Below, one piece after another: positions 1 through 14,500 of a stretch of 64,000 nucleotides of DNA. Source of the stretch: Cymodocea nodosa. Its lineage: Eukaryota > Streptophyta > Magnoliopsida > Alismatales > Cymodoceaceae. Every line of letters starts with the position of its first letter. The first letter of the stretch is position 1. The stretch is from contig JAZBRI010000004.1 of assembly GCA_036874045.1 (NCBI GenBank), forward strand, positions 5,642,001-5,706,000, given 5' to 3'. The position numbers were made by a program, and so were the translations under genes. A model generated the notes under the pieces. It was given only the letters and a program-made list of their open reading frames with translations. It ran no database searches and was not told where the DNA came from.

Positions 1-1180
1 TGTAGTGCTTCAGGTTGAATGGTGGTTTGGGCCTTTGGGATCCATGCAACTTCAATATGGTGCTCTTTTGAAAATGGTTATGACTTTTGCTAGGAGGTGA
101 GGTAGGGAAGGTGCTTTGGTAAAAGCTTGTCTTGGCAAAATGGTATGGAGTTAGGTTACCTTTTGAGAACTTCGTCAAGGTAGAGAAGTTAGTTGCGTGT
201 GTAGAAGGGGATTTCAGAATCAACTGTGGAAGTGCAAAGTGGTTTGTAGGTACGGATTGAGGATGGAACATGGACAGGTTTTTACAGTTATATTTCCCCA
301 ACTTGTCTTGAATTGCTTTGGTGCCAAATTGTTTTTTTTTTAAAAGCGTTTTATGAGCCATCTGAAAGGGTTGGCTTGGTGTACTGTTTCTGTAGGGCTG
401 TATGAATACAAATTTTGGCTTTTTGCCATGGTAGAAGAGGTTGTCAATGGATGATTTGTAGAGGAAGATAGGTATTTTGTTGGAGGGAGAGTAACAGAGA
501 AGTTGGAAGATTGGGCCTTGGCATTGCCTGACTCAGAAGTCAACATGAGTTGGTGGAGATGGTGAGAGTAGCAGTTGAGCACTTCAGGTTATTGCCTCAT
601 ATCGGCCTTTTGGAGGTTGTCAAAGGTCAAACCACACATTTCCTTCCTCTTTTGTGCAAGGATGCAAGTTTAAGCACTACATTGCCCAGCTCAAATGAAG
701 GATAGGTGATTCTTTTACCTTAAATTTCATGAAATTCAATGCACCTCTGAACAAAATGTACAAAGAGAACAAAAGCAAAAAATCAAGATTGAAGAATATA
801 AATCCATGAATTCCCCCAACTGAGCTTTGGTAGTTGATACTTGAATCCATGATGGATGAAGCTCTCCTAGTGTCAGTGACAATTCAAAACTTTTCCCAAA
901 CACAATCTCATTCCATTGAGATATAACTCAATCCTTGTCTGTTAAAAATCCTTTGGTTTTTAACTATCGATTCCCACCATCAAATAGCATGAAAAATCAA
1001 TGCCACCAGCCCGGACTATCTTTTCTAGAGGAGTCAACTTTTCACCTGTTTTAGATTGCCTATTACCTTAGTTCTAAAATTGTATCTGGTTTATATTACT
1101 TGAACCTATAATACAATCTGATCTCAATGATCATATATGCGATTTTATCATAATTGAAAATTTTATTTGTTTATTATCAG
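1..1180. other. Non-coding DNA upstream of the first visible MRS2 exon
   Basis: No convincing coding exon is seen here on either strand. The right end (about 1080-1180) has the T-rich tract and AG of a splice acceptor for the exon at 1181, so at least part of this stretch is probably an intron of the MRS2 gene whose earlier exons lie to the left of the window. The first 600 bases read like old repeat DNA, but I could not assign a family. Confidence 0.5.
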
Positions 1181-2882
1181 GTCAGGGATGAAATCGAACA
1201 TCTTTTGGATGACAATGAGGACATGGCACATTTGTATTTGACCAGAAAACAGATTCAAAACCAGCAGTTTGAAGCTTTGATGGCAGATGGGGTTTCCCAT
1301 AACATTACTTCTGTCCAGCCAAATCTTGCAAGAACGAGTTCTCATTCTCACAGGAGTGTAAGCATGACTACCAGTGTCCATTCAGATGACGATGTGGAGG
1401 ATCTAGAAATGTTGCTAGAGGCATATTTCATGCAGCTTGATGGGACCCGAAACAAAATACTGTCGGTTAGTAATTAGTTCTTACTTGCTTTGCCTTATTA
1501 AGAAAGGAACTTGGCATTCATATAGCTGGCAAATCCTAGTGCAACTAAGGGTGGGGGGCACTTTCTAACTGGCAAATAATCCACTAGTGCAACTAAGGGT
1601 GGGTTCTTCCCTTTCCCACCAAGGACAAACAACCATTTAATGAAACAGCAAAAAGCCATTCTAAAACAGGGGGAAAAGAAAGGATCTATATATCAATATG
1701 ATAGGCTCACAAGAAATACATAGAAACCGAGTTCTCTGAAAGGAACCAAAGCAAAGTAAAAGCCATCAAAACACTAAAAGACTAAAAAAGAGAATCTAAT
1801 GGTGTACATTATTAGATGGATTGTATGTAGTCTTACCTTTTAAGACAATAATTACTCAATGAATAATGGACGTGAAAACGTTTCTTTGATAATGTTAATT
1901 TTTGCATTCACCAGGATTCAAACTTGGTAGATGTGTGGAACCATGAGTATCGTTGCTTCTGTCCAATTGAGCTAGTATAGTTGATTGTAGATGTGAAAAT
2001 GATAAAATGTGTATATTCCATTTCTTTGATAACTGTAATTAAAATTAGTTTGAAGGCATGCTGGACCCAAAAGTCTTTTTTATAAATAATAATTAGGACT
2101 CACAAGATAATTAGCTCAAAAAAACTTTATAAAAAATGGTTGAAACAAGATTTAGAGCAAAGTGAGGACAATTGGGAACCAAGTAGTTAACTAAGTTGCA
2201 TGGTTTCAATTTTTTTATGAGGATCTTAATGTTGGTGACAACACCTTGCTATTTTCAATGTAAGAGAGGGAAACTGGGAAAATGGCATTCAAAATACAAA
2301 AAGGAATTGCTTATCTTAATGGAAATGTGAACTACATAGTTGATGGAAGAAAACCATATTTGTGGAGGCACCTTTATGGACAAAGAGATTGGTCGGATCA
2401 GCTTTTTGACGTGAGTTAACCTACAAAATAGCCCAGTCAAAAGTAGTAATTACTAAACTCCATATCGTATAGAATTTTTCTCTTTATTTATAATTGTGCA
2501 ATGGATTGTTATATGAACATCTCTATTTCAAAAATCAAATAAAAAATTGGATATCACCTTGCAGGACTTCTCACATTGTTTAATTTTTTTCTGATCTTGA
2601 AAGGTGCGGGAATATATTGATGATACAGAGGATTATGTCAACATCCAGCTCGACAGCCACAGAAACGAACTCATTCAGCTCCAGCTGACTCTAACAATTG
2701 CCTCCTTTGCCATAGCAATAAATACTTTTATTGCTGGGGCATTTGCAATGAACATAAATTGCCAGCTATACGAAACTAAAGGCATTTTTTGGCCTTTTGT
2801 TGGAGGAACATCATCCGCATGCTTCATGATCCTCCTTGTCATTCTGGGCTATGCCAGATGGAAGAAGCTACTTGGTTCTTAA
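1181..2882 (+). CDS. MRS2/MGT-type magnesium transporter, 3' part (CorA family)
   Basis: These are the last two exons of a plant MRS2/MGT magnesium channel. Exon 1181-1465 opens in phase 0 after an AG at 1180 and ends before GT at 1466. It encodes the acidic coiled segment after the CorA stalk ([14 protein letters not shown], then [17 protein letters not shown]). Exon 2604-2882 encodes [16 protein letters not shown], transmembrane segment 1 ([19 protein letters not shown]), a short loop, transmembrane segment 2 (about [11 protein letters not shown]) and the end WKKLLGS, stop at 2880. The joined reading is collinear with the MRS2 C-terminus, and the [11 protein letters not shown] wording is closest to the MRS2-4/MRS2-6 type as I remember it. 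These proteins form pentameric Mg2+ channels in plastid, ER or plasma membranes. Odd: the signature GMN at the end of segment 1 reads AMN here (2744-2752). The first exons lie outside the window, so whether the gene is functional cannot be judged. Confidence 0.88.
1914..1973 (-). repeat. tRNA-like A box/B box pair, possible SINE relic
   Basis: On the minus strand the sequence TAGCTCAATTGG (1962-1973) resembles a tRNA A box, and GTTTGAATCC (1914-1923) resembles a B box, at roughly tRNA-like spacing. The acceptor stem does not pair well, so this is more likely a tRNA-derived SINE or a dead tRNA than a working tRNA gene. It lies in the MRS2 intron 1466-2603, which otherwise shows nothing recognisable. 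Confidence 0.25.
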
Positions 2883-4776
2883 TTGGAGGTGATCCCATCA
2901 GTTATGATCATTTTTTTGTGCGGCTCTTAAAATTATCAAATATATTAATATATATTGGCGAATGAAAAATAGCTCTTATAAAATATACTGCTGTGTGAGG
3001 TCAATCACTGAATCCAAGTCCTGATTGTCGCTCGCCAGTCATTTGTCCAGCAGTTTAACTTAGCTGGAATACACATTTTAAAAAAAATCGATTGTATATT
3101 ATTAGTAATTTAAATTTAGCAACTATGTCTTGCGATGATTCACTAGTCAAATGAAGTTGATATTGTAGGTTTTCTCTGCACGGTTTTACAGGGAATCGAA
3201 TTGCGAAGTCAACAGAAATTGACAACAATGGAGCAAGTCTTTTCCATTAAATAACTTTATCACTGATTATTTTTTCTTTGTTTTGCTAAAAGTTTATTTG
3301 AACAACGCCCTCTGCAAGAGAAGTTAACTCATGATTTGCCATTTGATAAGACCATATTATCTAAATTGTTTATCTATGATCTACGAACTTGCTTTGGAAT
3401 CGTCTACTTTATTCTATTTACTTTTCAAAGATGCATGAAACTAAAACTAAGAAATAATTTGACTGTCCTTGATTTGATATCTAGCACTACCTTCTTCGAT
3501 GCTATTCAGATGAATAAATTTAATCTAATATTTATTGGGAAAGATTACTCAAAGGTGTGGCTATCGATGATCCTCCTGTAATGGATACATTCAAAAGGTG
3601 TGGTAGCCATTATGGTAGGCGATGGTGGATAGAGATACACAATGGATGCAAGATGCATTGTCATGTGAGAATGTTTTGCACGCTGAAGCGAACATTGTTT
3701 GGACTATCAATGTCGCTTGCCTCATTTTGTTTATGACCAATCATCCTTGTGGTGGTCACTCAACCCCTTGCATGGTCGGTGGTGCATGTGCGTGGATATA
3801 AACCGTTAACTTTGTGAGTGGAACTGGTCTATTAGTTCGTTTATTTCATTTTTCATCTTATGGGAGCCAGCTTGAGTTGGGTTCCTATATTAGATATTAT
3901 GTTAGGAACGGTAACTAGATAGCACGTGTTGAAACAGAGAAACAATGTCGTATTTTGAATTTATCCGTACAACTTACAAGAAAATTAATGATTTTGAAAA
4001 ATGTTTCAATATTAATTTTCACCAATGGCAAAGGATTAAAATAATATTGTATGTTGTAATTAACCACGGAACAGAGATATGCTTCCTTTGTCTTTACAGG
4101 TATGTTACACTTTTACTCGATACGAGTATCAAACCTTAATGTATTCAGAGAGAATTTTGAAGAATAGCTTTACCATACAAATTTTCTCATCGAAAGTACC
4201 TAATGACCCATGATTTAATATCTTCATAAATCTTTTTTCGTTCATCAATCAACTAGAATCCACTTTTGTCACGCCTTTAAACAAAAAAGGAAAAATGTAT
4301 AGCAACATTTCTGGTTAATCGAGAGCAAACGAGGCCGGAATCTATAATTTAGCATATATACCAAGCGTCAACACAACCTCAGAATCTCGATTTTTCCCAG
4401 GTTTCAGTTTGCTAAAAATGATACGAGCCACCGAGTCTTATTTCATGGACAAAATCTTGAGATATGAAGGGATTAAGGAGGCATTTATCATTGTTTAATA
4501 TCTCAAGACATGCATTCAAATTCTGTTGTTTGATTTCAAATATATCAAGCAAATAATATGCCCAAGAAAATGAATAATAGATCAACCAAAACATACTTCA
4601 CTAAATGATGCCATTTATAGTGTCAAAATTATGTAGCTCACAAAAAGGAACATCGATGGTAAGGGTTGTTCCTGTATCTTTTTATCGAATGTCAATTACA
4701 CCAATTTGTTACTGCAAACACTACGTAGTGCATGACAAGCAACAAAATGTTAGCAACTACAAGAATAAAGAATTCA
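2883..4776. other. Intergenic DNA between the MRS2 and separase 3' ends
   Basis: The two flanking genes are tail to tail, so this 1.9 kb holds both 3' UTRs and poly(A) signals. I see only short AT-rich open frames without recognisable protein content. Confidence 0.6.
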
Positions 4777-5585
4777 CTAATCATGTTTAGTATTCTTTCT
4801 TAAAAGTGTTGGAACACCATAACACACAGGAGATGCTCCAATAAGAAGAGGGAGTTTGCAAGCATCTCTAGCTTCACTCATACAAAACGTAATTCTTTTT
4901 AAGTTACAGTATCTACAACGACTTTCATCTAATTCCTGAAGCTTCTTCTCTTTAGAGATCTTGCTCCGTGTTTTGATAGATTTGCTATGGCTCTGTGTGT
5001 CAATCTTCATGCTTTGAATTTTTTTAATTACTCCACTATATTGAGAACAGCAATGACAAACTGATTCTTCCCGAAGCCAAGAATTAAGCATGGCTTTGCC
5101 AAATCGGTCGATATCCTTATCTGTTACTTCCCAGAGATTCGCAATGACAATAGGAGAACCAGCAAGTAAGAAAGAGAGGGGAGCTCCTTGTGGAGCATAG
5201 CATCCCTTGAGAGACAAACTGCCACTACTGCATCCCATTAAAAGAGTAGCAGAACATCTGTTCATCTTTCTAATCTCATAGCTAGGAATATATTGTGTAC
5301 CTGTATGATAGTCAAATATGAAGCATGCCCAACAGGAAGATTGGTAATGAAATGATAGAAAAATATATAGAAGAGAAAAAAAAACTATTCCTTAAAACTT
5401 CACTCTGTAAGAATGAAATAACCAGGAAAATAAATTCTCTTTGGTCTATTAAATATGTTAATATAATATAATAATAGTTGAAATTGATCAGACATACCAC
5501 TTCCATGTCCAAAGTAGACAAAGAGATCGTGATTCTGCAAAGCGTCAGCCAGTTCTTCAATTGATGGAGCATTTCCAGCTTTTCC
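4777..5585 (-). other. Separase catalytic exons (His/Cys dyad)
   Basis: Exon 5498-5585 carries the catalytic histidine in YFGHGSG (His codon 5505-5507, about residue 2110). Terminal exon 4777-5300 carries TQYIPSYEI and the nucleophile in [10 protein letters not shown] (Cys codon 5230-5232, about residue 2136). These are followed by [18 protein letters not shown] and [17 protein letters not shown], the hallmarks of the separase C-terminal domain. Both dyad residues are present and the frame is open to the stop at 4777-4779, so the enzyme looks active. The 212-bp intron between them interrupts the Gly after the HGS motif, in phase 1. Confidence 0.93.
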
Positions 5586-8500
5586 CTGTTTCATAATGAA
5601 ACAAAAGATTGAACAGGTGTAAGATTTCAGATAGTACTTGCCTTTTGCACATCATATGTCAAACAACTATTTTTTTCAAAAAAAGGTCTAGAACTAATTT
5701 CCTAATTGTGAATCTTTTCCAACGGCCAATTCAAGTAGCCTCTTAATCTGAATTAGAATGTTCATTGTTCATAAAGCTTAATAACAGCATTGACAAGAAG
5801 TTTCCATCGTTTCAAACAATTATTGCAAACCAAAAGTGGTTGTTTCACGGAAAAACAATAATTTAGCTGTTCTTATGAAAATAATTTTACATAAACCAAT
5901 TGAGAATCATTTCAACAACAAACCAATGGATATAATTGTTCCAAATACAGTATAACATTACAAGAACCTATGTTAGCTTTTAGGGTACTACCATTAAACT
6001 GCTTCGAAAGGTTTTCTGTTTCAGGACAAGAATCAAACTAAGGCTAATAAATTCATATTCTTTAAATAAGATATATGAGTTAACACAAAATAATTTTATA
6101 AAGAGTTTTGTTACAGACATTACGATAGGTCAAGAAAGTCCTATGGAACACAAAATTTAGCTATTTGACGGTATAATTTTCCAATAAAAAAGAAGTGTAT
6201 CTGTAAACATTTAATACCTGTCATCCTGTCTAAAGAAGCACTTGTTTCAGAAGTCCTGAATTATCTAAAGAATAATTTTCTGTTTGTATGAAGTATTACA
6301 AAATTACCTTCCATTTCTGATGTCTAAACCATTCCTCAAATTCAACTTGCGTGCTACACAGGTCTCCACTGGGATTTAACAAGTAGTATGTATTCAGAGG
6401 GTCTACCAAGGGATATTCTAGGCAAGCCAAATTATCTGTATTTCTCTGGCAGCTTCTTCCCTTCAGTTTAAGTGAGATGCTGCCTATAGATGGCATCCGA
6501 TAGACTTCCTGCTTTCGTAGAACTGGAATGTTCTCCCAAGGAAGCATCTATCACAATAACAAACTTGAACTTGGTTAGATAGAATGTTTATTTCAAAATT
6601 AGTGATCAAAATTCAATTTTTCAAAACATTTGTTAGATTTATATATCAAAAAGATGGAAACTAATGTATCAAAATACTAAACAATCAATTGATGTTTCTT
6701 TCCCAAGGTTACCATGAAATGGAGGGAACTAAGAATGTTACAAAGCATATACAACTTGCCATAATAAATGTTTAACTAGTCACAATTTTAATATCTATAT
6801 TAATTGTGAAGGCAAGCCTCCTCATGATTGAATGTAAACAAAATGGAATGACAACCATCAGGGAAATGTCATGCACAAAAGTACGGATCTAAGATTTATA
6901 GACAATGACACCTTCATTGGATAGATAATAAAATTCACCTGTATGCTATTGTCCAAAATTAGGACTATCGGGTCTCTACTAGTGGATTCCTCTAAAACCT
7001 CAGAAGCAGCTTCTAGCAGAAGTTGGTGAGTAATCTCAGTTCTATCTTGAGCTTCATCAGTGGCAGCAGAGAAGGCCCTGAATCTTCCCTCTCCACAGCA
7101 TTCTCCCCTGCCAAAGCATCCTCCATACAGAAGCAATTGATGAAAACATGATTTTGCTTCCTTAAGGCAGGTAACACCCCCAATAATTGCTTTTAGAAGC
7201 GACTGATTCGTTTCAATTTTGCATTTATATTTTAAGTCACTGACCAGCTTACACAGAACGTTATCTACACTTTCATGGTCAGACCTTTCACCTAGAAGTA
7301 AGCATTTCCAGGGACCAAGCCACATATCTTCCATCCTCCTATCTCAAAAAGGTAAAAATATTAAACTCATGTAGCACATCATCTGTGAAACTATAAAGAA
7401 AAATGAGAGTTTTATAGATGATTATCATAAATAAACGACTATTTGAACAAAAAATAAGCAAAATAATAATAAATGCACAATTACGAAAATATTTGTACCT
7501 TAAGAATCTACTTAAGCGGTTATTGAGTCTTGTTCTTTGTGACCACCATTTGAACCTACTCTGATTTGTATCGTAAGAATCTGCCATAAAATTGGATAGT
7601 GAAAGATAATTCTCTTCCAACATTGATTTAAAATGTGGAGCAACATAATCTATCACAGTATCACCCCATGGACATTGCCACATCTTTATTGATTCCTTGC
7701 TCTCATAAAAGACCCTACTACGAGAAGCTGGGTCATCTTCCATAGATTCTAGAAGGGCATCACAAAAATTCAGTTCAGTGCTATACTGAAAGGTAAAGTA
7801 TAAAAGTTGCAGGATGTCATAAAATAGCACACCTTCATTTACAGTATCAACAGGCAGAAGTATAGCAATTGGCTTTCCATCCGAACAAAATCGTGAGAGG
7901 AACAACCATGTTGGCACAAATGAAGTAAGAAGTAGTGCTTCTCCAAGAATATTGATATAATTATCATCAAGAAAACTAATACAGATGATTGTCAGATGAG
8001 GCAAGGATAAAAAGAAATCATTCACACACTCTTCAAACTGATTAAGTTTTTCTGGTACAAATCTGCAACAAGGAAAAAGTTTTCTTTTTTGAACATGATT
8101 GCATGTCATAACCAATCTCATTTGGAACAAAAAGAATAAATTTGAAAAACCTGAATAAGCTGGTTCTATTTGTGGGTCTTTTAGTTGTTCCAACACATAG
8201 AAACCTCTGAAAGAAAAAGGAAGTTAACAAAACCCAATGGATAAGTATTTAACCTTCCAACAACTAAACTATAAAATTAGCAGATAACATTAATACTGCA
8301 AAAGAAACAGTTTATTTACACAAAGATTTGGAAATGTCACTGGTGAAATTAGTAGGCAATAGTTGACCATTCAAAAGGTCAATAAGTGCAGGCTTGTGTT
8401 AGATAATGAAACAAGAGAACCATAATCCAAGTTATTGTCATTCAAGAAATTCAAGGCTTTATTTCTTAAAGTTTAGTTTCACTTCTAATACATGTTTTTT

Positions 8501-11500
8501 GAAGATTTGGTCTTGATGATACCTCTTGCCATGTTTATGCCGACAAATTCGCAAAAAAATAACAGAAAATGGTCAAGAATCAAAATAGATTGAAAATAAT
8601 AAAGAACACATGATAAAAAACTCTGTATGTAACCTCATTAGCAAGCTAAGCAACACTAGTCATGTAATTATTTTTAGAAAAATAGCCTATAAACTAGGAA
8701 GCATGGATTCTTCTAAACACACAGCGCATTTGTATCCAACACAATACGGCTAAGACTTTCTAGAACTCTTTTGGATATGCCACATGAATGTTCCAGGCAT
8801 TCCTAGCAAAAAATAATTTAGAATTTACTTTGAATACAATAAAGACTCATTAGGAATATAACAAGGATTTGAAAGGACATTTTTTTATAAGTTGTCCATT
8901 GATTATTACAAGATAACTCTTTTGATATACTTTATGCAAGTTCAATTGTCATGGTATCATCCTATGTATAGCATATAACTATTTTATGTAATATGTATGT
9001 GTTATTTCAAATCTTTAACATTTGAATACATTATTCATTTTATCTCGTATCTAAATGGAGTTGTTCCTAAATTGTAGAAAATTATTGAATCCCTAAAATT
9101 GAACCATGCATATCAAATAAGTGCTTCCCAACCAAAAATGGTTCAGATTTTCTGAGTACAAAGGAGACACCTTCCTTCTAGGCATAAGAAAGGTGCCAAC
9201 ATGATATTCATATGAAATTCCTTTCAACTTTTGGCGTGACTCGCTATTCCACATTTTGTAACAAGGAAAACAAAAAATTTAATACTGACCTAAAATCAGA
9301 TGAACAAGGTACCCTTCTGTGTTAAAAATAATCAAAATTAAATTTGACATTTTTAGACCAATTTTATGATATTGCTAGAATAAGAAACAAGAAATCCTAA
9401 AATAAGAATATTTTTATAAAAAGTGACACATTGCTCTAAAATTTTATTATAAGAAAAAGAAAGAATTTAATATACACCTAAATATAGGTGGAAAAGGTAC
9501 CTTAATGTGGTAAAATAATCAAAATTAAAGATGAAACTTTTAAAGTCTAAACATATGATATTGCTGGAACAAGAACCAGGAAATATTAAAATAAGAATAT
9601 ATTTCATAAAAAGAGATCAACATTAACTGGGAGCTCCATAAAAATTTTATTTGAAACAGAAATAATAAAAGCAAAACTATCCCATTATTAGTAAAAATAA
9701 TGATAAAGAAATACATTACTCGTTCAAAGAAAGTATTAGCAGAAGAACCCACAAACCTCATCCATTAAATTGCAATCATTTTCTTTGATGACAGAAAAGT
9801 GCCAGTGTAAAAAAGCTCCAAGAGAAGCTTGATGGAAATATGCAGCCAAATGACTGATGGAGAGAGTTTTGGTGAAAAAACTAGGGAGTGAATAATTTCC
9901 GCCCAATGTGGAAAGTAGAAATAAGGTTGCAAGCAACTGAGCAATCTGTGTAATTTCAATAGAAAATCTACGATCAATTCCAAGTATGAAGATGAAAATA
10001 GATATGGAGTCAGAAAATGGCAAGTCGAAACACATACAGAAGTATCATTTGGAAGAAGGTTAATATAATTTTACTAGCTATATTACCTTTTGAAAAAGTA
10101 ATGGGAACTCACGGGCAAGCATAAAGGCTCTCAGCAACCACGATATAATGCTTGGTAATTGTATGTCAGATAGACAACAACACTTTGCCCTGCTAAAAGC
10201 AACAAAAAAGTTATTATAAAAGGTTGTAAGCAATTCGTAATAGTACTAAAAACCTTACTACAACAATTATGACACTAACAATAAATCAAATTAGTCCCAC
10301 CATGTGAAATTGGCAACATGGATCCCTTCTCTTTTTATTTTTACTGATCACTATATTCTTTAAAATATGCAATTAGAAAAAAATTTATATGCTCACCAGG
10401 TATTTTCGGAAAGACAATTTTTTACAAAAAAGAAGCTCATGTCACAAAGAATAACTGCACGTTCCATAGAAAAAGTATCCCCTGATCGCTCCTCTTCAAT
10501 GAACTTAAGAAACAAAGGATATGGCAGTTTGGAATCAGTTTGGTGACATGGGTCTTTCATGCAAAGCATTGAGATACTTTTCAGAAATAAGTCATGCACA
10601 TTGTGAACTCCATTACGAATGTCAGAACATTTCCCTGACCAGGAAGTCAACGAGAAATAAACATAAATATTTAAAAAAAGCCAAATAGGAAAGTTAAACA
10701 GAACAAAATCATCGGAATATGTTGGCATCAGCCACATCACATGTTTAAAATGCCATAAATCACCAATCATTATTACTGGTGCACCTATTCTAGAAAGGAG
10801 CTTGACCAGAAGACGCCTCCTATGACATTCCCATTTTTGATAAATCATATCCTGCATCGATCCAGTTACTGATATTTGTATGAGAAAACATGTCCAACAA
10901 TTTGACCCATAATAGTTGACCTCCCCTTCATGGGAAACATCAGGATCCAGTATGCTGGCTGAATAATCATGAGAGTGTGCTCTATTAAGCTTGGCATCTG
11001 AAGGTAAATTTTGTTTACTCCGTAAATGCCTTGAACTTCTCTTTTGAATGCCTTTAGTTATGCTTTCTTGATTACTTTCAATGTTGGGCTGAACTACATT
11101 AGTTGATTTTTTTGCGCCATTATCAGAGTAAGCAAGACTATCATTATGTTGAGCACACTTGAAGCATAAAAATGATCTTCGCTCAGTTTTAGTAGAACAG
11201 ACTTTTCTGTTGTGGGTTAAGTCTTTCCTTGTTTGGTTACATACAGGAATGCCTAAATTTGTGTCATTCAACCTTTCTAAAGCTGACTTGTAAATATCTA
11301 TGACACAAGATAAATCCTTAGAAGATGGAGTTTGTGTGGTATTGTTCTTGGACAAGCATAGCGACAGATCTCCCATTTGCATATCAACATTGACATCCAG
11401 AACCAACTTGCAACACTTGCACATAATTGTCATGTCACTCTCAAGCAAGACATTTCTAGCGGTATGAAATTCAATCTTTGCTAAATCATACTGCTGCTTT

Positions 11501-14500
11501 CTACAATAAACCTGCCCTGAATTTTACAAAAAAAAACACGTTGTCAGCCACTTTCTTCCATTTCAATAAACATGGTATGTAAATTGGAGTATTAACAAGA
11601 TACCTAAATAACAAGAAAAGGTAGCTTGACAAAATGGCAAACCCTGAAGGATAGAGATCTTTCTCCCTGTATCCAAATGAATTTCAGCCTCAACTCCATC
11701 TCCAATTGTTTCATGGAGAAGTGCAACCTGAATTATGTCAAACAAATGTATTGGTCCACAAGAAAAGACAACCCTATTTTAAGGCATACAAATAAAAGAA
11801 AATGATAGACCTGTAGCAAACTTTCAAGGTAACACCTTAGAATATTCCATGGGCTAATGAAAGAATGCTCCAAGTCTTGAGATGTATGAAGACATGGCCA
11901 CATCTCAGTAATAACTGATCCAATTCCTTCAAGATGAATTTGATTGCATCCCTTACTAGTTGTTTGGCTGGAGCTTTCACAACCAGTAGATTGTTGCCTG
12001 GTTGAATGAATAAACTTTTTTTTCACAATCCTTATCCGCAATCTTAGAGCCTCTTGTGCGTATTTGAGAGCCTTAGCAGCATCAAATGTAAATTTTCAGG
12101 AAAAAGGATTGTAAGATGAAAATGAATGCTTTATTCTACGTGTTTACACAAGAAAGCCAGATAAAGAACTAAGTCCAGCAACACAAGAATTTTTAAAAAT
12201 GGAATGATGACCAAACTCCAAATGAATTACTTGGTTGCCTTGGAATTCTAGATGAGCCTTGGCTCATTTAAAGCTTGAGGGGAGCCCATCATCCTGGCCA
12301 TAGGATGATCAGCCAGGGATTAGTGGCAGTTCAAAGTATTACAATTTACAGGTTAAGGGTGAGGACAAACAGAGTTATTGATAAATTAGACAGCCATGAT
12401 TATCTAACCTAAAACTTGTAGATGTAAGAGATTTTTTTTTTTTGCAGCCATTTCAACAGGTTTTCAAAATTTTGATGAAATTTGATTTAAATCTTATATA
12501 TTGTTAGGCACTATGTTTCTTCAATACCAACAGCATTACCCTGAACATATCATCAGCACTGCAATAATAAAATTCTCCAGATTGGTCATGCTGATAAAGA
12601 TGGAATCATCTACAACATGGCCGAAGAAGACAACCCAACAAAATTTCTCAAACCAAGTGAGACTATATATAGTTTTCTTAAGCCACTAAGCCTTGTTTTC
12701 TCCTTAACCAACACACACAGGAAGTTGCCCCATTAAAACTTATTGGAAGAAAGGAGTAGGTGGAAGTGAATCATATAACTAAACCCACATTCATCTAAAA
12801 CCTTAATATATAATTTTCTATAATATTCCTTGTCAAACTAGAGTATCCAACTTGCAATTAACTCATACATAAAAATTTATAACGTACTAAACAAGGAGAT
12901 AACAAACAGACACAAACTAAAAAATATCAACATTGGTAGGTAGCAATGTTGTGTAGATGAGAAACAGTCAAACCCTAGTTGACCACATTTTAATAGATGT
13001 AAATACCAATATTGTGTTGACATCATTAAACTCAGTCAACATTTTTGTCTTAGAAAGGATCTAGGTGGGTGAAATTTTAAGCCATTCAAAATTTTGGTCA
13101 TAAATGTTGCATTAGTTAAAAGTGAGATATATTGCCTCCTTGTAGACAATGACTACAGACATACAAGTGGTGAGATGTCAAAGGAATTTCAATAGTAGTA
13201 GGTAAATGAGTAGACTTATTTGTGTTGTTAAGTATTAAGCCTTCTACCACTACGGTAAAGGGTGCATCAAGTGAAGATGGAATAGTAGAAGACAAGGAAA
13301 ACGAGATACTTAGAAGAAGTAACATCATTAGACACTATGTACTTCTTCAAGGAGGGGCAAGCAATGACATCAAATTACTTCAGTTATTGCGTATCTAGAA
13401 AAGCATTTAATGGATTGAGAAAAAAGCTCGTCAATTCCAAAAGAATGTTCCTAAAAATAGAAAACACAGCCAAAGACAAAGGGCAAATGATAAAAAAAGT
13501 TTCATTTGAACTCAAATGATGCACAAGAATATCCACAAATAGAATAGTTAAAGGCATCATGTTAATTATATATGTTGCTTTAAGAAGTCCATCAAGGTAT
13601 AAATATTTGGAAACATTCAGTAGGAACATAAGCATGCAAGTGATACAAAGAAGGTGACAATGCATAGTTCACCTACTACATTTTGTCGAGACAAAAACAC
13701 ATGACGTTTGATGAATAATACCAAGGAATGCATTAAATTTTGAAATTTTTTATTGTAAAAAATTCAAATCCACTGTCAATACGAAGGAACCATATTGTAA
13801 CAAAACAATTTGTCCTTATTTCACTAAAAAAGATTTGACCATACAGCAAACATTAGGGTTGTCGTTAAGTAAATAAAATATGGAACTATAGAATACTTAT
13901 TAACAAATGCAGCATAAGACTAAAAATCTGAAATAGACAAAGTTTCGAGTTTCAACTATCTCTTGGATGGTCACTCCAGTTTTGTATGCTTGTTTTTTTA
14001 ATGGAATTCTTCCTTCTTTGTTGAGTTCAAAAAAAATTAAACATTGGTTTAATCATCTAGTTGTCCAAGCATGCCCGTTAGGTAAGACACCTGAGCATCA
14101 TCTAGGAAGCACCTAGATATTTTGTAAGCAACACCCAAGGGCACCCAACCTGCTTTGGGCACTAACAAGATCCTTGTTGGAACTGACTAGAGTTCCAACA
14201 ATATTGAAGGCATTTTTAAGTATAGTACCTTTTATTTTAGGATCATTTAGATTTTGGACCTCTTGTTTTGTTATAGTGTATTAGTTTTTATTAGAAGTTA
14301 ATTTGTAAGTTGCAACTTTTAAATGTTATTATGTTGTTGTATTTGTTATTGAAACATTTTTACAAGTCAATTTTCACACAATCTTGCTTAAGATATTAAA
14401 AATGTTCGTTGATACAAAACACTATTAACTTGTATTTTTAAGTATCGACATGTATACATATAAACATACAAACATGCATGTATGCGTCAAAAAAAAAATA

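Noticed and set aside
12252-12267. Perfect inverted repeat ATGAGCC/GGCTCAT
   Set aside because: It is short, without a loop or flanking element ends, and expected by chance in a 64-kb window.
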